Shown: positions 56,209-64,000 of the stretch, piece by piece
How positions within the stretch are numbered: position 1 is the stretch's first letter
How the letters are laid out: each line of letters starts with the position of its first letter
Position numbers and translations under genes: made by a program
Assembly (NCBI RefSeq): GCF_901482605.1
Contig: NZ_LR590481.1
Coordinates: forward strand, 2,046,001 to 2,110,000
Direction: 5' to 3'
Origin: Hathewaya histolytica
Lineage (GTDB): Bacteria; Bacillota; Clostridia; Clostridiales; Clostridiaceae
DNA length: 64,000 bases
Notes under the pieces: generated by a model
The model's input: only the letters and a program-made list of their open reading frames with translations
Database searches by the model: none
Told to the model about the DNA's origin: nothing

Positions 56209-57036
56209 ATGAAAAATACAGTAGCAACTTTTTTGGAATCAAAAGCAAAGGGTGAAAAACTTACCATGCTAACCTGCTATGACTACTCTACTGCTAAATT
56301 AATGGACGATACAGGGATAAACGGTATTTTAGTTGGTGATTCACTTGGAATGGTTTGTTTAGGATATAAAGATACACTAAGTGTAACTATGGAAGACATG
56401 ATACATCATACCAAAGCTGTAACTAGAGGTACAGAAAATACACTTGTAGTTGGAGATATGCCTTTTATGTCTTACCAAACTTCAATTTGCGATGCTGTAA
56501 AAAATGCTGGAAGATTAATAAAAGAAGGTGGTGCTTCTGCCGTGAAGCTTGAAGGCGGGGCTTCTGTAGTAGAAGAGATTAAAGCTATTGTTAAAGCTCA
56601 AATACCTGTTATGGGTCATATAGGTTTAACTCCTCAATCTGTAAATATGTTTGGTGGATTTAAAGTCCAAGGCAGAAATGAAGAAAATGCAAAAAGGTTA
56701 ATAGAAGATGCAAAAAAACTAGAAGAAACCGGTGTATTTGCTATTGTTTTAGAATGTATACCTGCAAAACTAGCTGAAATAATTTCCAAAGAAATATCTG
56801 TCCCTACTATAGGTATTGGTGCTGGCGCTGGATGTGATGGACAAATACTAGTATATCACGATATGTTAAATATGTTTTCAGATCTTAAGCCTAAATTTGT
56901 TAAAACCTTTTCAAATGTAGGAGATGTTATGAGAGAAGGTATAAACAGCTATATTTCTGAAGTAAAAAATGGAACCTTCCCTTCATCAGAACATAGTTTT
57001 AAAATTTCTGAAGATACTTTAAAAAAATTATATTAG
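56209..57036 (+). CDS. panB: 3-methyl-2-oxobutanoate hydroxymethyltransferase
   Basis: 275 residues. PanB adds a hydroxymethyl group from methylene-tetrahydrofolate to alpha-ketoisovalerate, the first committed step of pantothenate synthesis. The Mg2+ and substrate motifs are intact: [47 protein letters not shown], and GHIGLTPQS. Second gene of the pantothenate operon. RBS TGGAGGTAT. Confidence 0.96.
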   Translation: MKNTVATFLESKAKGEKLTMLTCYDYSTAKLMDDTGINGILVGDSLGMVCLGYKDTLSVTMEDMIHHTKAVTRGTENTLVVGDMPFMSYQTSICDAVKNAGRLIKEGGASAVKLEGGASVVEEIKAIVKAQIPVMGHIGLTPQSVNMFGGFKVQGRNEENAKRLIEDAKKLEETGVFAIVLECIPAKLAEIISKEISVPTIGIGAGAGCDGQILVYHDMLNMFSDLKPKFVKTFSNVGDVMREGINSYISEVKNGTFPSSEHSFKISEDTLKKLY

Positions 57037-57056
57037 ACATATTGAATACTCTATAG

Positions 57057-57093
57057 AAAGGATGTGAAACTGCATATTGCAGTGAATATCATG
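57057..57093 (+). promoter_or_regulatory. Hairpin-bridged ribosome binding site of panC
   Basis: AAAGGA (57057-57062) lies 28 nt before the preferred ATG at 57091. ACTGCA/TGCAGT forms a 6-bp stem with a 3-nt loop (57069-57083), and looping it out leaves 13-14 nt. The in-frame GTG at 57064 has almost no spacing to the Shine-Dalgarno. Confidence 0.5.
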
Positions 57094-57933
57094 AAAATAT
57101 TAAAAAGTATTACTGAAGTAAGAAAGCAAATAAATGAATGGAAGAGTGAAGGATATTCAGTAGGATTAGTTCCTACTATGGGATATTTACATGATGGACA
57201 TAAAAGTCTTATAGAAAAAGCTCATTCTCAAAATAATAAAGTTATAGTAAGCATCTTTGTAAACCCTATTCAATTTGGACCTAATGAAGATTATGATAAA
57301 TATCCTAGGGACATAGAAAAAGATAGTAAACTTTGTGAAAGTGCTGGTGCTGATATAATTTTCAATCCAGAAGTTTCAGAAATGTACCCAGAAGAAATTT
57401 TAACTTCTGTAAAATTAAAAAATCTTGCAAATGGACTTTGTGGTGCAAAACGCCCAGGTCATTTTGATGGTGTTTGTACTGTAGTTTCAAAATTATTTAA
57501 TATAGTTAATCCTACAAGAGCTTACTTTGGCGAAAAAGATGCTCAACAATTAGCTGTTATAAAAAAGATGGTTAAAGATTTAAACTTTGATATAGAGGTA
57601 GTATCTTGTCCTATAGTAAGAGAAGTTGATGGACTTGCTAAAAGTTCTAGAAATACATACCTATCTCAAGATGAAAGAAACTCTGCTTTAGTTTTAAATA
57701 AAAGTCTATTGGAAGCTAAGAAAGAAATAGAGAAAGGTGAGACTTCTGCAAATAAAATAAAAGATTTAATTTTATCTATTATTTCTAGTGAACCTGTTGC
57801 AAAGGTAGATTACGTTGAAGTTGTAAATTTTAATACTATTAAAGACACAGAGAAAATTCTTAATGAAACTTTAATTGCTATAGCAGTTTATATAGGAAAA
57901 ACTAGGCTTATAGATAACATTATTATAAAATAG
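57091..57933 (+). CDS. panC: Pantothenate synthetase
   Basis: 280 residues from ATG 57091. PanC ligates pantoate and beta-alanine with ATP. Motifs: LVPTMGYLHDGHKSL (HIGH-like ATP site), FVNPIQFGPNEDYDKYPR, GKRPGHFDGVCTVV-like GAKRPGHFDGVCTVV, FGEKDAQQ, and KSSRNTYLS. The open frame extends upstream to GTG 57064, adding nine residues (KLHIAVNI) that other PanC proteins lack; starting at MKILKSITEVRKQ fits the family. It follows panB by 54 bases. The RBS arrangement is unusual, see the separate entry. Confidence 0.95.
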   Translation: MKILKSITEVRKQINEWKSEGYSVGLVPTMGYLHDGHKSLIEKAHSQNNKVIVSIFVNPIQFGPNEDYDKYPRDIEKDSKLCESAGADIIFNPEVSEMYPEEILTSVKLKNLANGLCGAKRPGHFDGVCTVVSKLFNIVNPTRAYFGEKDAQQLAVIKKMVKDLNFDIEVVSCPIVREVDGLAKSSRNTYLSQDERNSALVLNKSLLEAKKEIEKGETSANKIKDLILSIISSEPVAKVDYVEVVNFNTIKDTEKILNETLIAIAVYIGKTRLIDNIIIK

Positions 57934-57946
57934 GATGGTGGAATAA

Positions 57947-58330
57947 ATGCATATTACTATGCTTAAATCGAAAATACATCGTGCAACTATTACAGAAGCT
58001 AATCTAAACTACGTAGGTAGTATTACCATAGACACTGCTCTTTTAAAATCTTCTGGAATATTAGAATATGAAAAAGTGCAAATTGTAGATATTGATAATG
58101 GAGAAAGATTAGAAACCTATGTTATCCCAGGAGAAGAAAACAGTGGCATGATATGTCTAAATGGTGCTGCTGCTAGACTAGTTCAAAAAGGTGATAAAAT
58201 TATAATTATGAGTTATGCTTTAATGGATGAGAAAGAAGCTAAAAAATACAATCCTACTGTAGTTTTTGTAGATGAAAAAAATAGAGTATCTGAAGTTACT
58301 AACTACGAATCTCATGGAGAAATAAAATAA
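57947..58330 (+). CDS. panD: Aspartate 1-decarboxylase (pyruvoyl enzyme)
   Basis: 127 residues, exactly the family length. It makes beta-alanine from aspartate for PanC. The self-cleavage site Gly-Ser is in [13 protein letters not shown] (Ser about residue 25 becomes the pyruvoyl group). The substrate-site [18 protein letters not shown] is intact. Last gene of the operon, 13 bases after panC, completing the beta-alanine branch. RBS AGGATGGTGG. Confidence 0.96.
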   Translation: MHITMLKSKIHRATITEANLNYVGSITIDTALLKSSGILEYEKVQIVDIDNGERLETYVIPGEENSGMICLNGAAARLVQKGDKIIIMSYALMDEKEAKKYNPTVVFVDEKNRVSEVTNYESHGEIK

Positions 58331-58439
58331 TCTCCATAATTATAACTATTCTCCTTTAAATTTTTCATTCAAAAACTTATAATATATCGAAAAATGCTAA
58401 TAATAAGTATGAAATTCATAATAAAGGAGATGTATAACA

Positions 58440-58649
58440 GTGAAAACTTTAGATGCTATTGCACTTACTCTTGTTATTATCGGAGCTATAAACTGGGGAC
58501 TTATAGGTTTCTTTAGATTTGATCTTGTAGCAACTTTATTTGGTACAATGACAGCGTTCACTAGAGTTATCTATTCACTAGTTGGATTAGCTGGATTATA
58601 TGCTATTTCTTTTTATGGAAGAGATAGAGAAGCTGTGGAAGAACAGTAA
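58440..58649 (+). CDS. DUF378 family small membrane protein
   Basis: 69 residues, two membrane helices. DUF378 is recognised from the start LDAIALTLVIIGAINWGLIG and the following FRFDLVATLFG. These proteins occur widely in Firmicutes; function unknown. Start GTG at 58440 with AAAGGAGATG upstream. Separate from the pan operon by about 110 bases. Confidence 0.85.
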   Translation: MKTLDAIALTLVIIGAINWGLIGFFRFDLVATLFGTMTAFTRVIYSLVGLAGLYAISFYGRDREAVEEQ

Positions 58650-58664
58650 CTAAAGTATTTTAAA

Positions 58665-58692
58665 AATTAAAACCCCATATGGGGTTTTAATT
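58665..58692 (+). terminator. Rho-independent terminator of the DUF378 gene
   Basis: AATTAAAACCCC/GGGGTTTTAATT, 4-nt loop, with an outer ACTAAAG/CTTTAGT pairing at 58649-58699. The T-run is interrupted by AA and the C of CTTT. Confidence 0.7.
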
Positions 58693-58770
58693 CTTTAGTC
58701 TTAAAATTAATTTTTAAATCTTAATTTTATAATCTAAGTTTAAATCATTTATCATATAAAAAGTTTAATT

Positions 58771-59475
58771 TTATATTGAGCTTTTTATTATATCTTGCAC
58801 CTTTAAGTGTATACTATCTTTTTCTTCCTTAGACATATCATTTAAATAGATTGGTTCGTGAAAAATTATTTTAACTTCACTTCCATTTAACTTATTATTA
58901 TTCCCTTCATAGCTTTTATAAGTTCCATCTAAAGTAACTGGAACTATAGGTCTTCCTGATTTAAAAGCCATCTTTAAACTACCCTTTTTAAATTCATTCA
59001 TATTTGAAGATCTACTCCTTGTCCCTTCTGGGAATATAAGCATAGAGTGACCTTCTTTTAAATATTCACTTCCTGAAATTATAGCCTTAATACCTTCTCT
59101 AGGGTTTTGTCTATCTATAAAAACACATTTTATTTGTTCCATCCAGTATGTTATCATAGGTGATTTTTTAAGTTCTTTTTTAGCTACAAATCCAACTTTC
59201 CTAGGTATTACATTTAACATAACAGGTATATCTAATAAGCTCTGATGGTTACATGCGAACAAACATGCCTCTTCCGGAATATTTTCTATCCCCTTTACAT
59301 CAAGTTTCATTGGAACTTTTCTTATTATAAAGCTGGACCATCCATTAACTACCTTTCTTAAATATTCACCTGATAATTCCTTAGATTTCTTTTTTAAACT
59401 AGTATGCTTTATTTTCTTGAAAAAACAACCTATCATATATATTCCAAATTCTAAAAAAAGTATGTACGTTCTCAT
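58771..59475 (-). CDS. plsC: 1-acyl-sn-glycerol-3-phosphate acyltransferase
   Basis: 234 residues. PlsC adds the second acyl chain to form phosphatidic acid. The acyltransferase block I HX4D is NHQSLLD (about residue 76), block III is FPEGTRSRS, and block IV is PIVPVTLDGTYK. A hydrophobic N-terminus anchors it to the membrane. Stand-alone gene. RBS GAAAGGAA. Confidence 0.93.
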   Translation of the reverse strand: MRTYILFLEFGIYMIGCFFKKIKHTSLKKKSKELSGEYLRKVVNGWSSFIIRKVPMKLDVKGIENIPEEACLFACNHQSLLDIPVMLNVIPRKVGFVAKKELKKSPMITYWMEQIKCVFIDRQNPREGIKAIISGSEYLKEGHSMLIFPEGTRSRSSNMNEFKKGSLKMAFKSGRPIVPVTLDGTYKSYEGNNNKLNGSEVKIIFHEPIYLNDMSKEEKDSIHLKVQDIIKSSI

Positions 59476-59757
59476 AATTTTTTCCTTTCAAATTTTACTT
59501 TGTCACATAAATATTATACATTTATATATATTTTTTTTCAATTACTCTTAACCTGTACTAAAATCATCACTTACAGTATTCCTACTTATCATTTCTAATT
59601 TAATATTATAATTAAAGATTATTTATTATATTCTTTAATCATTTTATCTTCATTGAAAAACTTTTTGAATATTTAAAAATACTACAAATCCATTGTTAAA
59701 TAGTATTTATACAATTATAATTACCTTATATAACTGATGAAAAGGAGCAATAACTAT

Positions 59758-60723
59758 ATGAAAAAGTTGAACAAACTATTTTTTGTATCTATAAGTATAT
59801 TTTTATCCCTAAGTTTATTATTCTCCGGATGTAGTCCTAAGAACAATACTGAAAACTCAAATAAAAAAGAAAAAGTTTCTACAGAAAATAAAAATATATC
59901 TAAAAACACTTCACAAAAAAATACAGATAAACCTAAAACTAATGCTGTGAAGGAATCTGTAAAAGATAAATTGACTATACATTATATAAATGTTGGACAA
60001 GGAGATGCAGAGTTAATTCAATTTAAAGGAAAAAATCTTTTAATCGATGCTGGTCCTAATAAATCTAGTGAACAACTTCTTACTTATTTAAGAAGGACTG
60101 GTGTTAAAAGGCTAGACTTTGTTATTGCAACTCACCCTCATGAAGATCATATAGGTAACATGGATGATGTGATTCGTGAATTTGAAATTGGTGAATTTAT
60201 AGCCCCTAAAGTTTCTGCTAATACTAAAAGTTTTGAGTGGATGCTTAAAAATCTTAAAAGTAAAGGACTAAAAATCACCACTGCTAAAGCAGGTCTAAAA
60301 TTAGATATTCATAAAAATTTAAAATGTGAATTTGTAGCTCCAAATAAAGATAAGTATGATGACTTAAACAACTATTCTGCTGTAGTAAAATTAACTTATG
60401 GAAAGAATAGATTCCTATTTACTGGCGATGCAGAAACTTTAAGTGAAAAAGAAATTTTAGCTAAAGGCTTTGATATAAGTGCTGATGTATTAAAATTTGG
60501 ACATCATGGAAGTAGCACTTCTTCTTCAAAAGACTTTTTAAGAAAAGTTAATCCTAAAATAGGAATTGTATCTTGCGCTAAAGGAAATAATTATGGTCAT
60601 CCACATAAGGAAACTTTAAGTAAAATTAAAGAGTTCCAAATAAAAACTTATAGAACAGACATAGACGGTGATATCATTTTAGTAAGTGACGGAAGTAATA
60701 TACAAAAATTAAATAAGAAATAA
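59758..60723 (+). CDS. ComEC/MBL-fold lipoprotein
   Basis: 321 residues from ATG 59758 (AAGGAG 10 nt upstream); an earlier in-frame ATG at 59737 overlaps this RBS. A lipoprotein signal ends in the lipobox LFSGC, followed by a Lys/Ser/Asn/Thr-rich linker (to about residue 70). The remainder is a metallo-beta-lactamase fold like the C-terminal domain of ComEC: INVGQGDAELIQF, THPHEDHIGN (metal site), FTGDAE, and GHHGSSTSSSKDFL. These secreted forms may be DNases or phosphodiesterases. RNA or DNA uptake genes are not adjacent. Confidence 0.88.
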   Translation: MKKLNKLFFVSISIFLSLSLLFSGCSPKNNTENSNKKEKVSTENKNISKNTSQKNTDKPKTNAVKESVKDKLTIHYINVGQGDAELIQFKGKNLLIDAGPNKSSEQLLTYLRRTGVKRLDFVIATHPHEDHIGNMDDVIREFEIGEFIAPKVSANTKSFEWMLKNLKSKGLKITTAKAGLKLDIHKNLKCEFVAPNKDKYDDLNNYSAVVKLTYGKNRFLFTGDAETLSEKEILAKGFDISADVLKFGHHGSSTSSSKDFLRKVNPKIGIVSCAKGNNYGHPHKETLSKIKEFQIKTYRTDIDGDIILVSDGSNIQKLNKK

Positions 60724-60728
60724 AGAAA

Positions 60729-60767
60729 TTGGGACTGTCTCTAAAATATTAGATAAGACAGTCCCAA
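60729..60767. terminator. Bidirectional terminator between the MBL lipoprotein and uppP
   Basis: A 12-bp perfect stem TTGGGACTGTCT and complement around a 15-nt loop between convergent genes. T-runs are weak in both directions. Confidence 0.65.
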
Positions 60768-60801
60768 CTTATTATATAAAGTTATTTTTTATAAATAGTA
60801 A

Positions 60802-61617
60802 TTAAAAGAATTTAAAGTACATAAGACCTAAAATCACAAAACCTAATATAAGTCTATAGATTGCAAAACCCCTCATAGGTTTTTTCTTTAAATATTCTAT
60901 AAATTGCCTTACAACAACTATAGCTACTATAAAAGATACTACAAATCCAACTACAAGTGCAATTGTTTCATTTGTTGTTAAGTTAAATCCACTTTTATAA
61001 AGTTTCAACCCTGATGCACCTACCATAGTAGGAAGTGCTAGGAAGAATGAAAATTCTGCAGCTCCTACAGTGTTTAATCCTACAATCCATGCACCCATAA
61101 TTGTAGATGCTGACCTTGACATTCCAGGCCACATAGCTAAACATTGAAACATACCTATAATAAAAGCTTTTTTATAACTTATATCTTCTATTTCTTGTAT
61201 TCCATTTCTATTTCTAAATTTGCCCTCTATAATTATCATTAATATTGCCCCAACGATTAAAGCAAGTGCTACAGTGAATGGATTCATAAGTTTTTCTTCA
61301 ATCATATCATCAAATAAAACTCCTAAAATCGCAGCTGGTATAGCCCCTACCAAAATAGTGAACCAAAACTTTAATCCTCTCTGTTTTAAAGTAAAAAATT
61401 CCACTACGGTTGTCCAAATTTTATTCCAATATAAAACCACTATAGCTAGTATAGCTCCAAGTTGAATTACAATTTCAAATAAATTAGCGAACTCACCTTT
61501 AAAATTTATAAAGTGGCCAGCTATTATCATATGACCTGTAGATGATACAGGTAAAAATTCTGTTATCCCCTCTACGATGGCTATAATAATAGACTTTAAT
61601 ATTAAGATTATATCCAT
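60802..61617 (-). CDS. uppP: Undecaprenyl-diphosphatase
   Basis: 271 residues, about eight membrane helices. UppP recycles undecaprenyl pyrophosphate to the lipid carrier for cell-wall synthesis; higher dosage gives bacitracin resistance. Catalytic segments are intact: VEGITEFLPVSSTGHMII with the conserved E(x)4 residues, and WPGMSRSASTIMGAW. Stand-alone gene. RBS GGTGGAAAAAG. Confidence 0.96.
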   Translation of the reverse strand: MDIILILKSIIIAIVEGITEFLPVSSTGHMIIAGHFINFKGEFANLFEIVIQLGAILAIVVLYWNKIWTTVVEFFTLKQRGLKFWFTILVGAIPAAILGVLFDDMIEEKLMNPFTVALALIVGAILMIIIEGKFRNRNGIQEIEDISYKKAFIIGMFQCLAMWPGMSRSASTIMGAWIVGLNTVGAAEFSFFLALPTMVGASGLKLYKSGFNLTTNETIALVVGFVVSFIVAIVVVRQFIEYLKKKPMRGFAIYRLILGFVILGLMYFKFF

Positions 61618-61731
61618 TCTTTTTCCACCTTTTCTAGTTTTTTAATTATGTATAATAATCATACTTTTTTATTATACTATAAACTATTTAACAATAATAC
61701 ATTTGTAAATAAATTTTAATAAATTAATACT

Positions 61732-61773
61732 AAAAAATGACTTACAAATGCCTGGATTTGTAAGTCATTTTTT
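61732..61773 (-). terminator. Rho-independent terminator of pckA
   Basis: A perfect 18-bp stem starting AAAAAATGACTTACAAAT, 6-nt loop, T6 on the minus strand, 14 bases after the pckA stop. Confidence 0.92.
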
Positions 61774-61786
61774 AATTTATATTGTA

Positions 61787-63370
61787 CTATATACTTTTAG
61801 GACCAGCTTCTATAACTTCTTCTGGTACATCCTTGTATTTATTAAAGTTTTCTATGAACTTTTCTGCAAGTTCATTAGCCTTAATGTCGTACTCTTCTTT
61901 ATTTTCCCACGTATTTCTAGGATTTAATAATTCTGATGGTACACCTGGAACTTCTGTTGGCACTAAGACATTAAATCTTTCATTTTTAACGTATTCCACA
62001 TTTTTAAGCTCTCCTTTTAAAGCTGCTCTTACCATTGCTCTAGTATATGGAAGATGCATCCTGTAACCTTTTTCATATCCACCAGCTATCCATCCTGTAT
62101 TAACAAGATAAACTTCTGTATTGTACTTATTAATTTTTTCTCCTAAAAGTTTAGCATATACATAAGGACTCATTAACATAAATGGCTCTCCAAAACATGC
62201 TGAAAAAGTAGCTTTAGGTTCTGTAATTCCTCTTTCTGTCCCTGCAAGTTTACTTGTATATCCTGACATAAAGTGGTACATAGCACTTTCCTTAGTAAGC
62301 TTTGAAATTGGAGGTAGTACTCCAAAAGCATCTGCTGTTAAGAAAATTATAGTGTTGGGATGTCCACCTTTTCCGCTTTCCTCTAAATTACAAATATGAT
62401 GTAGTGGATATGCTCCTCTTGTATTTTCTGTTCTACTTCCATCATCATAATCTGGCTCTCTATTTTCATTTAAAACTACATTTTCTAATATAGCTCCAAA
62501 TTTTAAAGCATCATAAATTTCTCTCTCTTTTTCTCTGCTTAACTTTATAGTCTTAGCGTAACATCCACCTTCAAAATTAAATACTCCCTGATCACACCAT
62601 CCATGCTCGTCATCACCAATTAATCTTCTATCTTTATCTGCAGATAATGTTGTCTTCCCTGTTCCTGATAGTCCAAAGAAAATAGCCGTATCCCCTTCTT
62701 CTCCAATATTTGCAGAACAGTGCATTGGGAATATATTGTTCTCTGGTAGTAAGAAATTCATTACAGAGAACATAGATTTTTTAATTTCTCCTGAATATTG
62801 AGTTCCACCTATTAAAACTATTCTCTTATTAAAGTTAACTAATATAAAAGCTTCTGAATTTATTCCATATTCCTTTGGATCTACTTTTAAACCTGGTGCT
62901 GCAATAACTGTAAATTCTGGTTTATGTTCTTTTAATTCATCTTCACTTGGCCTTCTAAATAATGAACTTGCAAAAAGTGATTGAGATGCTAATTCATTAA
63001 TTACTCTAATGGATAATCTATGCTCTTTCATAGCTCCTACAAATCCATTAAATATATATAAATTTTTATCTTTTAAATAATCACACATTCTATTGTATAA
63101 TTTATCAAATACTTCTTCTTCTATAGGAAGGTTGCTGCTTCCCCAGTTTATCTTTTCATTAATACTCTCATGTCTAACAATAAATCTATCCTTAGGTGAT
63201 CTTCCTGTATATTTACCCGTATTTATAACCAATGAACCATTGTTTGCTAGAATACCTTCTCCCCTTTTAACAGCCTCTTCTACTAATTTAGCAGAAGATA
63301 GATTTACATATATTTCTTTTGAAGTTTCTATGTTCATTTTTTGTAAATCTTCTTTTATACAATTACCCAT
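61787..63370 (-). CDS. pckA: Phosphoenolpyruvate carboxykinase (ATP)
   Basis: 527 residues. ATP-type PckA interconverts oxaloacetate and PEP. The kinase motifs are [15 protein letters not shown] (P-loop) and LIGDDEHGW, with the oxaloacetate-binding [12 protein letters not shown] region and [17 protein letters not shown] rather than GTP dependence follows from overall similarity to the bacterial ATP form. It is a monocistronic gene with its own terminator; an extended -10-like TGTTATACT occurs about 122 bases upstream on the minus strand. RBS TAGGGAGTGA. Confidence 0.96.
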   Translation of the reverse strand: MGNCIKEDLQKMNIETSKEIYVNLSSAKLVEEAVKRGEGILANNGSLVINTGKYTGRSPKDRFIVRHESINEKINWGSSNLPIEEEVFDKLYNRMCDYLKDKNLYIFNGFVGAMKEHRLSIRVINELASQSLFASSLFRRPSEDELKEHKPEFTVIAAPGLKVDPKEYGINSEAFILVNFNKRIVLIGGTQYSGEIKKSMFSVMNFLLPENNIFPMHCSANIGEEGDTAIFFGLSGTGKTTLSADKDRRLIGDDEHGWCDQGVFNFEGGCYAKTIKLSREKEREIYDALKFGAILENVVLNENREPDYDDGSRTENTRGAYPLHHICNLEESGKGGHPNTIIFLTADAFGVLPPISKLTKESAMYHFMSGYTSKLAGTERGITEPKATFSACFGEPFMLMSPYVYAKLLGEKINKYNTEVYLVNTGWIAGGYEKGYRMHLPYTRAMVRAALKGELKNVEYVKNERFNVLVPTEVPGVPSELLNPRNTWENKEEYDIKANELAEKFIENFNKYKDVPEEVIEAGPKSI

Positions 63371-63840
63371 TTAATTCACTCCCTATGAATTTACTAAACC
63401 TTTTAATTTATGACATTTAATTATGTTTAAAAATTATTTTTTGTTCAATTTCTACTCATATAATACTAATATTGATTTTAATTCCTTAATTAGTATAACA
63501 CATTTTTTATTTTTAATAAATTAATTTTTCCTTAAAAAGTGTATTTTACAATGCTTCCAAAAGTTAAATGCCTGATTTTATTTTTAATAATATGATAAAT
63601 AAGTTACATCACCATTATACTTGGCACAATATTGCATATGATCTTTTTCAACATTATTTGCTATTATTTTATGAATTATTGTAAGAATTTCATAAGAAAT
63701 GTCTTATTATAACCAATAATATATAATAAAAAGTTTTATTTTACTTAATCTTTTTCCTACAAACTTACTTATTATTCTAGTTTTAAAGAGTAAAAATTGA
63801 TACAATATAATTGTACTACTTAAAGAAAGGTGGTTTTAAT
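63371..63840. other. 470-base divergent intergenic region between pckA and the next gene
   Basis: AT-rich, no ORF. It holds the likely pckA promoter (extended -10 at 63492-63500, minus strand) and, for the plus-strand gene, a -10 TATAAT at 63806-63811 with only a weak -35. An inverted repeat TTATGAA/TTTCATAA is at about 63669-63693. I see no riboswitch or gene. Confidence 0.4.
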
Positions 63841-64000
63841 TTGGCTAACAAAAGAACTACTAATTTAACTGGTAGGCAACAAAAAAGATTAAAGCATTTC
63901 TTTTTTGTTATCCTATTTGTCTTATTACTTGGCATTATAAGTTCCGTAATTTTTATTGCAAGTAATTTAATTGAATCTAAAGGTAGTAAACATACTTCCA
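63841..64000 (+). CDS. N-terminal part of a membrane-anchored protein, cut by window edge
   Basis: 53 codons from TTG at 63841 (AAAGGTGG 7 nt upstream): MANKRTTNLTGRQQKRLKHF, a basic cytoplasmic start, then one membrane helix (FFVILFVLLLGIISSVIFIA) and a short outside segment. The pattern fits a signal-anchored protein such as a penicillin-binding protein or transcription-attenuator-type LCP enzyme, but the visible part is too short to assign. TTG is preferred because no in-frame ATG is near the RBS. Confidence 0.6.
   Translation, partial: MANKRTTNLTGRQQKRLKHFFFVILFVLLLGIISSVIFIASNLIESKGSKHTS

Noticed and set aside
58314-58337. ATGGAGA/TCTCCAT hairpin at the end of panD as a terminator
   Set aside because: Stem of 7 bp, loop of 10 and no T-run; not convincing as a terminator.

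Overview
The window is a contiguous stretch of a strongly AT-rich, low-GC Firmicutes chromosome. The gene set points to Clostridium sensu stricto: a six-gene Rnf complex, a class II (B12-dependent) ribonucleotide reductase, ATP-type PEP carboxykinase, a giant 2-hydroxyacyl-CoA dehydratase-activase protein, strong AGGAGG ribosome binding sites, and many riboswitches. I cannot name the species. I see no rRNA, tRNA, CRISPR array, insertion sequence or prophage, so this looks like core chromosome. Both window edges cut genes: an NlpC/P60 hydrolase on the left and a membrane-anchored protein on the right.

Layout. 1-8.7 kb: NlpC/P60 hydrolase; an SsuA/NMT1-like ABC transporter whose binding lipoprotein (853) is separated from its ATPase and permease (6668-8213) by the convergent 1436-residue activase/dehydratase-like gene; then a TPR protein. 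8.7-14.2 kb, minus strand: polysaccharide deacetylase, transglutaminase-like membrane protein, recX, M16 peptidase, CNNM/CBS protein. 14.2-18.1 kb: nadA-nadB-nadC behind a perfect 28-bp palindrome (probable NiaR operator), and queT behind a preQ1-I riboswitch. 18.1-24.8 kb: a small membrane-protein gene broken by an in-frame TAG, rnfCDGEAB, and the convergent NusG_II / Gx-transporter pair. 24.8-30 kb: DUF402 protein, xpt with a guanine riboswitch and TTG start, tkt, an NhaC-type antiporter. 30.3-39.6 kb: tcdA-telA-yceG-like cluster, SPFH/NfeD pair, glutamine-dependent nadE, YaaR, MATE exporter. 39.8-50 kb: AraC regulator fused to a degenerate GH39-like domain, MFS transporter, P-type ATPase under a yybP-ykoY (Mn2+) riboswitch, cvfB with a likely C-terminal frameshift, a CPA-type antiporter under a fluoride riboswitch, a gamma-carbonic-anhydrase-like protein. 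50-64 kb: nrdJ with two NrdR boxes, a UroD/MtaA-type methyltransferase, panG-like/panB/panC/panD, DUF378 protein, plsC, a ComEC-like MBL lipoprotein, uppP, pckA.

How the genes work together. The window carries de novo NAD synthesis (nadABC, nadE) and pantothenate synthesis (putative ketopantoate reductase, panB, panC, panD), energy conservation by ferredoxin:NAD+ oxidoreduction (Rnf), and ion homeostasis (NhaC-type and CPA antiporters, Mn/Ca ATPase). Five vitamin, nucleotide or ion genes are controlled by recognisable RNA or DNA elements immediately upstream.

The most unusual signals are: (1) three genes (NhaC-type antiporter, nrdJ, panC) whose Shine-Dalgarno lies 29-46 nt from the only plausible start, with a hairpin filling the gap so that the effective spacing becomes 10-14 nt; (2) an A AAA AAG slippery site at the 3' end of cvfB that opens a 39-residue tail ending exactly at the terminator; (3) a two-segment membrane protein with an in-frame TAG. 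All calls come from reading the sequence. No database search or folding program was run.
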